From contig NZ_BMQT01000010.1 of assembly GCF_014648255.1 (NCBI RefSeq), positions 1 through 64,000 on the forward strand: a DNA stretch of 64,000 nucleotides. The letters run 5' to 3'. Positions 26,229 to 33,889 of this stretch are shown in pieces. The DNA comes from Nocardioides albus (lineage in GTDB: Bacteria > Actinomycetota > Actinomycetes > Propionibacteriales > Nocardioidaceae). The position numbers and the translations under genes are program-made. A model generated the notes under the pieces. It was not told where the DNA came from. It made no database searches and saw only the letters and a program-made list of their open reading frames with translations. Position 1 is the stretch's first letter, and each line of letters begins with the position of its first letter.

Positions 26229-26416
26229 CGGTAGCCGTAGCACCTGCTACCCGTAGCGGCCCTGCTACTACCGAAACTGCTACCTGACCTGCGACGTAGC
26301 GGAGTAGACCTCCGTTTCGCATGCCCGTTCGAACACTGGATCCGGGCCGATCCGACCCCTCTCGCACTCGCTACCGCTACCCGCTCTCTACGTAGCGGAG
26401 AAACCCTCCGAAACCG
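26229..26416. repeat. GTAGC/GCTAC repeat cluster downstream of the translocase
   Basis: Ten GTAGC or GCTAC pentamers occur in about 170 bp, including an exact 11-bp direct repeat ACGTAGCGGAG (26294-26304, 26390-26400), each followed by a CGGAG...CTCCG hairpin. It fills the non-coding gap between the translocase and the SpdB-like gene. In Streptomyces conjugation the cis-acting clt locus carries short repeats bound by TraB; this is one candidate here. Confidence 0.5.
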
Positions 26417-26472
26417 CCTCGCTGGCCCAAGTCCCTACCTCACCCATGCCTGAAACAGGAGCAACCACCGTC

Positions 26473-27573
26473 ATGAACGCGCACACCACCTACACCGAGG
26501 ACCGTCCCCACGGTCACGCACCCTCCACACCAACCACGACTGCCCGACCGACCGGCCGCCCCTCGGGCCTTGCCGTCGTCGGGTACGGCATGACTGCCGT
26601 TGGTTTCCTCCAGGTTGCTGTCACGATCGCACCCCAGATCGCCGCCTTGATCCCCGCCGCGGGCGTGGCTGCACCCGCTATTGGGGTCGCCGTCGCCCTC
26701 GCCGCCGATGTCGTGTGGGCCGCCCTGGGCCACACCACGATCAACGCCTACAAGACCGGTCAGCGAGCCGCCGCGTACGGCTTCGGTACCGCCACTGCGC
26801 TTGCTGTGGCCGCCTCGACGGTCCTACTCGCTGCAATCGGCCACATGGGCCCGTGGTCCGCCATCCCGGCGCTCGCCGCGCTCCTGCTAGTCGCCGACGC
26901 GATCCGCGACCAGGTCACCGTCTCCCCCGAGACCGCGGACATCATCCGGACACGCTCAGCGCAGATCCGCGACCAGCGAGCTCTCGCCGAGATCGAGGCC
27001 CGCCACGAAGCCCACATGGAGACCATCACCGGCTACGGCGAAGCCGCCCGCCTGGCCGCGCGTACGCATGCCCTGGCCGAGATCAAGGTGACCGTCGAGC
27101 GCGCCGAGAACCGCGCAGCAAAGCGGCTCACCACCTCGGCTGAGAAGCATTCCGCCGGGGCCGAGACCTACCGCGAGCTCATCGCCGGCCAGGTCGCTGT
27201 CACCCCTGACACGGCCCCTGACATCGAGGCTGACACGACCCCTGACAACCGGCCCAACCATGACCCCTGGGCGATCGCCTCACGAACCGCTGATGTCACC
27301 CTCGATGTCAGTGCGGCACCGACCCTGACTGTCATCCCTGACACGCTCGACGAGAGCCACGAGCAGGACGAGAGCACTGGCCTGTGTGCTGTCTGCTGCG
27401 AGCCGCTGAGAACCGAGGACGGCGACCAAGTCCACGACGCCTGCGCCGCCACCAAGCTGCGCGCACACGGGCTCTCCGTGCCCGAGGTCGCCCGCCTGCT
27501 CGACGTCTCCGACCGGACCGTTTATCGCTGGACCAACGCAGCGGCGACCGAGCTTGCCGGAGGTGCCCGATGA
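26473..27573 (+). CDS. SpdB-like membrane protein with C-terminal zinc finger and HTH
   Basis: 366 residues from the ATG at 26473, preceded by AGGAG (an ATG 27 bp upstream lacks a site). The N-terminus holds four hydrophobic segments between about residues 30 and 145, then a helical EIEARHEAHMETITGYGEA region and a Thr/Pro/Asp-rich spacer. The tail has CAVCCEPLRTEDGDQVHDAC, a likely zinc site, and KLRAHGLSVPEVARLLDVSDRTVYRWTN, a helix-turn-helix. SpdB-like (DUF2637) spread proteins have the membrane part; some carry such tails. The HTH suggests it may tether or read element DNA at the membrane. Overlaps the WhiB gene by 4 bp. Confidence 0.8.
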   Translation: MNAHTTYTEDRPHGHAPSTPTTTARPTGRPSGLAVVGYGMTAVGFLQVAVTIAPQIAALIPAAGVAAPAIGVAVALAADVVWAALGHTTINAYKTGQRAAAYGFGTATALAVAASTVLLAAIGHMGPWSAIPALAALLLVADAIRDQVTVSPETADIIRTRSAQIRDQRALAEIEARHEAHMETITGYGEAARLAARTHALAEIKVTVERAENRAAKRLTTSAEKHSAGAETYRELIAGQVAVTPDTAPDIEADTTPDNRPNHDPWAIASRTADVTLDVSAAPTLTVIPDTLDESHEQDESTGLCAVCCEPLRTEDGDQVHDACAATKLRAHGLSVPEVARLLDVSDRTVYRWTNAAATELAGGAR

Positions 27574-27932
27574 CCACCGACATCCATTGGCGCTCCTACG
27601 CGCTCTGCGCCCAGACCGACCCCGAAGTCTTCTTCCCCGAGCCCGGCGGCAGTCCCGACCTTGCCAAGCGCATCTGCGCCGTCTGCCCCGTCCAGGCCGC
27701 CTGCCACGAGGACGCCCTCGCCTGGGGCGACGTGATGGGCGTGTGGGGCGGCCACACCGAAGCAGACCGCCGACGCATCAAACGCGCCCGCGGACCCATC
27801 TGCCGCAGCTGCGGTGGCTCGTTCACCCGGTCGGGGAACAACGCCGTCTACTGCAGCGACATCTGCCGCCAGGCAGGCCACCGCCAGACGAAAGCCGCCT
27901 ACGACGCTCGACGAGGGGGCCGGGCCGCATGA
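27570..27932 (+). CDS. WhiB-like protein with extra C-terminal zinc-type motif
   Basis: 120 residues. The first half is WhiB-like: LCAQTDPEVFFPE, then ICAVCPVQAACHEDAL for a total of four Cys that bind a 4Fe-4S cluster, followed by GVWGGHTEADRR, the turn conserved in the family. The second half adds CRSCGGSF...YCSDICRQAGHR, a second Cys-rich segment not found in the core family. WhiB proteins regulate transcription with sigma factors and are actinobacteria-specific. An element-borne copy could link transfer to redox or growth state. Coupled to the preceding gene by ATGA overlap. Confidence 0.85.
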   Translation: MTTDIHWRSYALCAQTDPEVFFPEPGGSPDLAKRICAVCPVQAACHEDALAWGDVMGVWGGHTEADRRRIKRARGPICRSCGGSFTRSGNNAVYCSDICRQAGHRQTKAAYDARRGGRAA

Positions 27933-27973
27933 GCGCACCGCGCACCTCGAACTGCAGACCAAGTGCACGCCAA

Positions 27974-28027
27974 CTGCACACCCGGTTCATGGTCCGACGC
28001 CACGATCCGCGGCTGACTGGAGTCATG
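27974..28027 (+). repeat. Copy B of the 54-bp two-block element
   Basis: Same layout as 21476-21529, with identical block spacing. This copy reads towards the primase-polymerase gene, ending 31 bp before its ATG. Candidates are a promoter or regulator-binding site for the replication module. Confidence 0.65.
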
Positions 28028-28058
28028 CGAAACGTCCGTCCGAAGGGAGCCCGAGCTC

Positions 28059-29048
28059 ATGTCTGATCTGCTCACTGCCGCCCTCGATTACGCCGCCCGT
28101 GGCTGGCACGTCTTCCCGCTCCATCCCGACAGCAAGCGCCCAGCTCGACCGTCCCATCGCGCTGCCGACTGCGCCTCGGGCGGGTTCGGAGGTCAGGGCG
28201 GAACCGACCCGCACTGCCGCGATGGCCACGCCGGCTGGGAGCAGCGCGCAACGATCGACTCCGATCGGATCCGCCGCGCATGGATGCGCACGCCTTACGG
28301 CATCGGGATCGCCACCGGTCCGTCCGGCCTGGTCGTCGTCGACCTCGATGTCCACAAGGCCGGCAGTGAGATCCCCGAGCCCTGGAACCGGTTCGGGATC
28401 GCCAACGGCGGCGAGGTGCTCGACCACCTCGCCGGAGCCAACGGCGGCACCGTCACGCCGACGTTCGCCGTACGCACGACGTCGGGCGGCCACCACCTCT
28501 ACTACCGGGCTCCTGAAGGCGTCCGGTACGGCAACACCGCGGGAAGCATCGGCTGGCTCATCGACACCCGTGCCTATGGCGGCTATGTGGTCGCTGCGGG
28601 CACGCAGATCAACCACCAGCCGTACGAGGTCATCGACGACCGGGCGCCGGCTGCACTCCCGATGTTCCTGGTCGATCTCCTCGGCCGCGACCGCCGACCA
28701 TCGTCGACCACCGCCGTCGGCCTCGCCAGGTCGATGCGCACTGGTACTGCCGGATCCGGCGAGCCCGTGCAGAGCACCAACGCGTACGTCGAGGCCGTGC
28801 TCAAGAAGGAGTTCGCGACTCTCCATGCCGCACCCGAAGGCGGACGCAACCTCGCCCTGTGGTGCTGCGCTGCGGCCATCGGGAAGCTCGTCGTCCGCGG
28901 GCTGATGACTGAGCACGACGCGATGGACCGGCTCCTCGAGGCCGCATCCGGGCACATCACCGCCGACGCCTACTCCAGCTACCAGGCGGAAGCCACCATC
29001 CGCTCCGGCTTCCACCGCGCGGCCAGCCGAACGAGGAGCGTTGCATGA
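28059..29048 (+). CDS. Bifunctional DNA primase-polymerase (PrimPol)
   Basis: 329 residues. The N-terminal ALDYAARGWHVFPLHPDSKRP and GIGIATGPSGLVVVDLDVHKAG identify the archaeo-eukaryotic primase-type Prim-Pol domain; the DLD pair (near residue 91) is the metal site and the HHLYYRAPEG segment a further conserved block. The C-terminal 100 residues are helical. It would prime and extend DNA during autonomous replication of the excised element. It overlaps the helicase-like gene by four bases, a standard Rep module. Preceded by AAGGGAG. Confidence 0.88.
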   Translation: MSDLLTAALDYAARGWHVFPLHPDSKRPARPSHRAADCASGGFGGQGGTDPHCRDGHAGWEQRATIDSDRIRRAWMRTPYGIGIATGPSGLVVVDLDVHKAGSEIPEPWNRFGIANGGEVLDHLAGANGGTVTPTFAVRTTSGGHHLYYRAPEGVRYGNTAGSIGWLIDTRAYGGYVVAAGTQINHQPYEVIDDRAPAALPMFLVDLLGRDRRPSSTTAVGLARSMRTGTAGSGEPVQSTNAYVEAVLKKEFATLHAAPEGGRNLALWCCAAAIGKLVVRGLMTEHDAMDRLLEAASGHITADAYSSYQAEATIRSGFHRAASRTRSVA

Positions 29049-30778
29049 CGACCGACCCAGCAACCGAGGCCGACGAGGAGCACCACCGCGGCCGCATCTG
29101 GCGCCTGTCCGACGATGGCCGGCGACGCCTCAAGCTCGGCCTCAACCCCGAGACGATCCGCGTGCTCACCCGAGCGCTGGACCAGGGCATCCTCGACGAC
29201 ACCTACGTCCACGACGGTACGCCGGTCGTCCTGGAGCGGATCTCCGGCACGATCCTCGTCGCAGCCGGCGACGAGGATGCCCCGATCCCGGTCCGCCCGT
29301 TTGAGCTGCGCCCCGCGCGCCTGGCCGGCCTGATCGCCGAGCAGGTCGACGCCTACCGCGTACGCAAGATCAAGGACCGCGAGGAGACGTACGAGGAGGA
29401 AGTCATGCCCTCCAAGTCTGTCCTCGAGGCCGTGCTCGCGCGGAAGGACTGGCCCGGTCTCGCACCACTGCACAAGGTCATCTCCACGCCAGTTCTGCGG
29501 CCCGACGGCACCCTGTTGCAGACCCCGGGCTACGACGCCGCCACGGGCTACTACCTCGCCGGACGGATCGAGTACGGCGAGATCCCCGAGGAGCCCACCG
29601 CGGCCGAGGTCGCCGAAGCTCGCGAGTTCATGCTCAAGCGCTTCCTGCGTGACTTTCCCTGGGTCAGCCTGGCCGACCGGGCGAACTACCTCGCCCTGCT
29701 CGCGACGCCGATCCTGCGGCCGATGACCCGCGCGCTCTCACCGTTCGGGGTCGTCGACGCGACCATGCCGGGGTCCGGCAAGACCATCCTCACCTCCTGC
29801 GTCGGCCTGATGGTGGGTCAACGAGTGCTCAACTGGACCGACTCCGAAGAAGAGCTGCGCAAGTCGATCACCACCGTGCTCGGTGACCCGGGCGGGGTCG
29901 TCGTCTGGGACAACCTCGTCGAGGGCACCGTCATCGACTCCGCCGTCCTCGCGCGCCTGGTGACCGAACACATGTGGGCCGACCGCCGGCTCGGCACCAA
30001 CTCCGCCTTCTCCGCCGAGAACGACCGGCTCTGGCTCGCCACCGGCAACAACCTCCGCACCGGCGGCGACATGGCCTCGCGCTCAGTCTGGGTGCGTCTC
30101 GACCCCGACTGCCCCCACCCCGAGGAGCGCACCGGGTTCTCCATCCCCAACCTCGACACCTGGATCCTCGACCCCGCCAACCAGGCGGTCGTCCTGCGGC
30201 ATCTGCTCATCCTGATCCTCGACTGGACCCGCGCCGGAGCTCCACGTGCCTACGACGTCCCCGCGATGCGGCAGTTCACCACCTGGGCGCAGACCCTCGG
30301 CGGATTCCTCCGCCACCACGAGGTCACCGGCTTCCTCGACAACCTCAACGACGCCCGCGAGCTCGACGACGACCACGCCGAATGGCGCGCCTTCCTCCTT
30401 CAGTGGAACCGCGTGTACGGCGACCGGCACGTCGGCGGGGCTGAACTGCGAAGAAGCGCTGAACCAGAGCCGGGTATGCCCGATCGCTGGGACGGCACGT
30501 TCCCGACCACCAACAGCGGGAAGTCGCTCTCGGTCAAGAGCCTCGGCCGGCGCCTCACCGGACAGGCCGGCCGATGGCGCGGCGACATCGTCCTCCGCTG
30601 CGAGATCGACCCCGTCACCAACTGCAAGGCGTACTGGATCGAGCGTGCACCCAAGCCCGAGGGATCGCCTCGCCTCGCCGCGACTTCGGAAACAAACCCG
30701 GAAACCCGGAAACCCGACGAAGTGCCGCTTGACCTGGGACTTCTGTCACCGGGTTTCGAGAACGGGAGAACGTCGTGA
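29045..30778 (+). CDS. Helicase-like replication ATPase (Rep partner)
   Basis: 577 residues. A phosphate-binding loop, ATMPGSGKTIL, lies near residue 245, with VVVWDNLVEG (Walker B type) and WLATGNNLRTGGDMASR (sensor-type) after it. The pattern fits D5- or DnaB-adjacent AAA ATPases that accompany Prim-Pol on AICEs, so it is probably the replicative helicase. The N-terminal 200 residues may load the primase. The C-terminal region (about 480-577) is likely the part that binds origin repeats, and the array of CCGGGT motifs starts within the gene's own 3' end. Confidence 0.8.
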   Translation: MTTDPATEADEEHHRGRIWRLSDDGRRRLKLGLNPETIRVLTRALDQGILDDTYVHDGTPVVLERISGTILVAAGDEDAPIPVRPFELRPARLAGLIAEQVDAYRVRKIKDREETYEEEVMPSKSVLEAVLARKDWPGLAPLHKVISTPVLRPDGTLLQTPGYDAATGYYLAGRIEYGEIPEEPTAAEVAEAREFMLKRFLRDFPWVSLADRANYLALLATPILRPMTRALSPFGVVDATMPGSGKTILTSCVGLMVGQRVLNWTDSEEELRKSITTVLGDPGGVVVWDNLVEGTVIDSAVLARLVTEHMWADRRLGTNSAFSAENDRLWLATGNNLRTGGDMASRSVWVRLDPDCPHPEERTGFSIPNLDTWILDPANQAVVLRHLLILILDWTRAGAPRAYDVPAMRQFTTWAQTLGGFLRHHEVTGFLDNLNDARELDDDHAEWRAFLLQWNRVYGDRHVGGAELRRSAEPEPGMPDRWDGTFPTTNSGKSLSVKSLGRRLTGQAGRWRGDIVLRCEIDPVTNCKAYWIERAPKPEGSPRLAATSETNPETRKPDEVPLDLGLLSPGFENGRTS

Positions 30779-30898
30779 AACCCGGAAACCCGGAGATCAC
30801 CGGGTTCACCGGGTATTGCTCTCCGCTCGGCCGCCACAAACCCGGAGCCTCTCGCCCCAGGTCAGAGCACGATTCACCGGGTTTCCGGCTTACCGGGT
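30696..30898. repeat. Iteron-like ACCCGG/CCGGGT array
   Basis: Ten exact copies of ACCCGG or CCGGGT occur in 203 bp: forward at 30696, 30704, 30780, 30788 and 30840, reverse at 30749, 30800, 30809, 30877 and 30893, plus a degenerate copy at 30712. Most read AAACCCGG and several reverse copies extend to TCACCGGGTT. The array covers the last 83 bp of the helicase gene and the gap before xis. It could be the replication origin or the transfer site (Streptomyces TraB sites include GACCCGGA). Confidence 0.75.
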
Positions 30899-30971
30899 TC
30901 CCTCACGCCCTCCGCCTACACACCACTGGTCCAGCCGATCCGCATCACCACCATTAAGGAGCACCAAGCAC

Positions 30972-31178
30972 ATGTCTCGGCACCGCTCTCAGAGCACCGC
31001 AGCGCACCTGACGGTGCGCGACTTCTGCAACGAGCTCGGGATCACTCGAGCGACCTTCTACAACTGGCGCGCGAAGGGCGTCGGCCCCCGCTGCATCAAG
31101 CTCCCCGGCGGCGAGATCCGCGTTCGCCGCGTCGAGCTCGACAACTGGTTGGCCAAGCTCGAGGACGAAGCATCATGA
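30972..31178 (+). CDS. xis: Excisionase (Xis), MerR-like HTH
   Basis: 68 residues. LTVRDFCNELGITRATFYNWRAKG is a helix-turn-helix of the excisionase/MerR type and IRVRRVELDNWLAKLE the wing. Small proteins like this bend DNA at the attachment site and steer the integrase towards excision. Preceded by AAGGAGC. It overlaps the integrase start by four bases, the normal xis-int pairing in AICEs. Assignment is firm. Confidence 0.9.
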   Translation: MSRHRSQSTAAHLTVRDFCNELGITRATFYNWRAKGVGPRCIKLPGGEIRVRRVELDNWLAKLEDEAS

Positions 31179-32581
31179 GCACGAGCTACGACGTACGGAT
31201 CTGGAACATCGAGACCCTCACCGGCAAGCGGGGCACGACCTACCGCGTCCGCTGGGTTGTCGGGAGGAACACGCCATTCCCTCGGACCTTCACCACCAAG
31301 CGGCTCGCGGAGTCGTTCCGGTCCGACCTGATCTCGGCCGCCCGGAAGGGCGAGGCGTTCGACATCGCGTCTGGGCTGCCCCAGTCGATGATGCCGCGAG
31401 CAGCGAGCCCAGACTGGCTGACCTTCGCGATGGGCTACATCGACATCAAGTGGCCGGACTTCTCGCCGAACCACCGCAAGAGCACGGCTGATGGCCTGGT
31501 CACCATCACTTTGGCGATGGTGAAGGACGACGAAACACCACCGAACGAGGCCGTCCTACGGAAGGCGCTGAGGACGTGGGCGTTCAACACGCGAGCCCGC
31601 GCCACGAACCCCGAGCCGCCCGAGGAGTTTCAGGACGCGATCGCCTGGATCTCCAAGCGTGTCCGGCTCGTCGAGGACCTCGCCGACACAGCGACGACTC
31701 GCCAAGTGCTGCTGGCGATCTCGCTCAAGCTCGACGGTCGACCGGCGGCCGCCAAGACCACCAACCGCAAGCGCGCCGCGCTGTCCAGTGCCATCGGATA
31801 CGCGGTGGAGCTCGGACATCTCGACTCCAACCCGCTCCAGCGAGTCAAGGTCAAGCGCGCCCGCGACGTCGAGGAGCTCGACACGCGTGTGGTCGTCAAC
31901 CACCGCCAGGCGAAGCGGCTCCTCGCGGCAGTCCGAGCGTCCGAGCCCGAGCTCGAGGCGTTCATCGCATGCATCTACTACGGCGCGATGCGACCGGCTG
32001 AGGTGCGCGACCTACGTCGCCAAGACCTCACGCTCCCGGAGACCGGCTGGGGCGAAGCACTGCTCGCGGGCTCGTACCAAGACCCCGGGAAGGATTGGAC
32101 CGACGACGGCGAGCTCGGCGAGGAGCGCGGCCTGAAGCACCGCGCCCGCAAATCCACCCGGCCGGTTCCGCTTCCTCCTCCGCTGGTGGAGCTGCTGCGC
32201 CGGCATTTGGATACCTACGAGACCGGCCCGGACGGCCGACTGTTCGTTACGCGTGTGGGCAAGTGGGGTCACACACTTCCCAAGTCGCTCTCGCGACCCG
32301 TCCCGCTCTCTGCTGTCGGCCGCGTGATGAAGAACGCACGCGTGGAAGCGTTCACCGAGGACGAGCAGCAGTCCCCGCTGGCTCGCCGGGCGTATGACCT
32401 CCGGCACGCAGCTGTGTCGACCTGGCTCGCGGCGGGCACCCCACCGCCACTCGTGGCCAAGTGGGCGGGCCACAGTGTGTCGGTTCTCCTAACGGTCTAT
32501 GCCCACGCCGTCGACGGTCAGGAGGAGGCCGCGCGCAAGCGGATCGAGCAGGCCTTGGCCGATGACGACGAGGCCGCGTAG
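31175..32581 (+). CDS. int: Tyrosine recombinase (integrase)
   Basis: 468 residues. An N-terminal arm-binding region and a SAM-like core-binding domain (about 85-200) precede the catalytic domain. Catalytic residues seen: Arg in YYGAMRPAEVRDL (near 270), Arg/His in YDLRHAAVSTWL (near 410; the usual first His of HxxR is Tyr), His in KWAGHSVSVL and Tyr in LLTVYAHAVDG (near 444). It joins or releases the element at the 13-bp core. The complete tRNA lies 20 bp downstream, so attP includes more than 1.3 kb beyond int. Confidence 0.93.
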   Translation: MSTSYDVRIWNIETLTGKRGTTYRVRWVVGRNTPFPRTFTTKRLAESFRSDLISAARKGEAFDIASGLPQSMMPRAASPDWLTFAMGYIDIKWPDFSPNHRKSTADGLVTITLAMVKDDETPPNEAVLRKALRTWAFNTRARATNPEPPEEFQDAIAWISKRVRLVEDLADTATTRQVLLAISLKLDGRPAAAKTTNRKRAALSSAIGYAVELGHLDSNPLQRVKVKRARDVEELDTRVVVNHRQAKRLLAAVRASEPELEAFIACIYYGAMRPAEVRDLRRQDLTLPETGWGEALLAGSYQDPGKDWTDDGELGEERGLKHRARKSTRPVPLPPPLVELLRRHLDTYETGPDGRLFVTRVGKWGHTLPKSLSRPVPLSAVGRVMKNARVEAFTEDEQQSPLARRAYDLRHAAVSTWLAAGTPPPLVAKWAGHSVSVLLTVYAHAVDGQEEAARKRIEQALADDDEAA

Positions 32582-32588
32582 CGCCCGC

Positions 32589-32594
32589 TAGGAT
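32589..32594 (+). promoter_or_regulatory. -10 box of element-borne tRNA
   Basis: TAGGAT, 6 bp before the tRNA, inside the same 17-bp stretch found before the broken host gene at 7137-7153. A transcript of the int operon could also read through. Confidence 0.5.
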
Positions 32595-32600
32595 CTGCCC

Positions 32601-32674
32601 GGGCCGTTAGCTCAGTTGGTTAGAGCAGGGAACTCATAATTCTCCAGTCGCGGGTTCAAGTCCCGCACGGCCTA
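32601..32674 (+). tRNA. Complete tRNA with CAT anticodon (Met or Ile2), element-borne
   Basis: The 74-nt cloverleaf has a GGGCCGT/ACGGCCT acceptor, D-arm GCTC/GAGC, anticodon stem GGGAA/TTCTC around CTCATAA, and T-arm GCGGG/CCCGC; the discriminator is A. The acceptor stem is identical to the broken host gene, but the anticodon stem differs (host GAGGA/TCCTT). It looks like a working replacement whose changed stem removes most of the att core. Whether it is charged with Met or, after lysidine modification, Ile cannot be settled by eye. Confidence 0.93.
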
Positions 32675-32727
32675 CCGCGCCGAGCGAGCGCGGTTCCCGC
32701 ACTGTTAGTCGGGCACCGCGCTCGGCG

Positions 32728-33672
32728 CTACGGCGCTTGGGTGATCCGGACGACGGCCCAGGCCACGGCCACCGACAGGACAACGCCGAGCAGTACGCCC
32801 AGTAAGAAGAGGTGCATCCTGTCGATACGCGGCTTCGTGGTGCTCGCCACGGCGTACTGCCAGCGGTCGCTGTATGGATGGGGAGTAGCTTGAACCTGCG
32901 GTGCGTTCACGTGCGACATAGAGCTGGCGTTGCCACTACCTGCCTCGATCGCGCGAGCAGCGGAGCCCGCCCGATCTACGGCGGTCGCGAAGTCGTCGAG
33001 TCTGAACCGTTCGAGCCCACTGACTGCGACATCGAAGACCGTGACGTGATCTTCTAGATTCGCTAGGCGATACGAGGCCTGGTCGAGGACCTCCACGGTG
33101 TCAGCGAAACCTCCCGAGGCGAGCCGCTCGCTGGCAACGTTCAGCATCGCGGCGACCTCGTAATCACGGCGCTTGTCGGTGAACTGCGCGTACAGCACCG
33201 TCAGGACCTCCGCTGTCGCCGAATCGACCTTGGATCCCAACTCGCCAATACCCGACATGATCGCTTCCGTGCCCTCGGCAGTGGCCAGGGCGATCATTCC
33301 CTGAACGTCCTCGTAGGTGTAGCGGTCGATCCCGTCGAACTTTTCCCGCAGCTCGTGCTCGGCCTCCTTCTTCCAGGCCAGCAGCATGGCTTCAGTGAAC
33401 TCGCGAGCGCGGGGGCCCTTGTCCACCATCTGATGGTGCGCCGTACACAGCAGGACAAGATTCGGGTAGTTGTCGCGAGCTGCTGCGTCCATTTCTCGCC
33501 ATCGTGGCATCGACGGGGACACAGGCACGATGTGCGCAGCCTGTACGTTCTTGTTCGCCTTTTTATCGACGGTCAAACTGACCGTGGGAACCCGGCAGCT
33601 CGGGTACGCGCATCGCGTGGACACCGCGAACAGAAACGCCTCGGCCGTAGCATTCGGACGACGCTCACCCAT
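32728..33672 (-). CDS. HNH nuclease with C-terminal membrane anchor
   Basis: About 314 residues; the ATG at 33672 is chosen because GAGGGTGGG lies about 10 bp upstream (an earlier ATG at 33693 is possible). The HNH core reads CAYPSC, AAHIVPVSP, NYPNLVLLCTAHHQMVD, with a zinc Cys pair and the catalytic His. A helical middle region follows, and the last 25 residues are a hydrophobic anchor (FLLGVLLGVVLSVAVAWAVV). A membrane-held nuclease would meet DNA as it enters or exits. It is the last gene before the right end, on the opposite strand to int. Confidence 0.8.
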   Translation of the reverse strand: MGERRPNATAEAFLFAVSTRCAYPSCRVPTVSLTVDKKANKNVQAAHIVPVSPSMPRWREMDAAARDNYPNLVLLCTAHHQMVDKGPRAREFTEAMLLAWKKEAEHELREKFDGIDRYTYEDVQGMIALATAEGTEAIMSGIGELGSKVDSATAEVLTVLYAQFTDKRRDYEVAAMLNVASERLASGGFADTVEVLDQASYRLANLEDHVTVFDVAVSGLERFRLDDFATAVDRAGSAARAIEAGSGNASSMSHVNAPQVQATPHPYSDRWQYAVASTTKPRIDRMHLFLLGVLLGVVLSVAVAWAVVRITQAP

Positions 33673-33824
33673 TGCAGGGACACCCACCCTCATCAGCCCA
33701 ACTCGGTGTGCTCACAACGGCGAACTTAGCGGGCCCCACCGACACTGGAGACGAAATCAGTCCCCGCATCGGAGGTCCAGCACGCACGGACCGGGGCTGT
33801 CGAAAGCTTCACGGCAGCACCGTC

Positions 33825-33839
33825 ACGTACGAATTGCGT
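33825..33839 (+). repeat. Right candidate integrase arm site
   Basis: ACGTACGAATTGCGT, 50 bp inside the right core. It matches the left copy at 14 of 15 positions in the same orientation. Confidence 0.5.
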
Positions 33840-33889
33840 TTGGCTTCGCAGGCGGAGCGCCATACCCGCAGGTCAGGGCGATGCAACCG

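Noticed and set aside
30775..30957. 60-codon open frame between the helicase and xis genes
   Set aside because: Its residues come from the CCGGGT/ACCCGG repeats (Pro/Gly-rich) and it ends in a His run with no ribosome site. Better explained as non-coding repeat DNA.
32601..32674. Complete tRNA as the attL junction of a second, tandem element
   Set aside because: The host halves at 7154 and 33903 match each other perfectly and share a 13-bp core, but the complete tRNA differs at the core. A single element with a cargo tRNA explains all three pieces.
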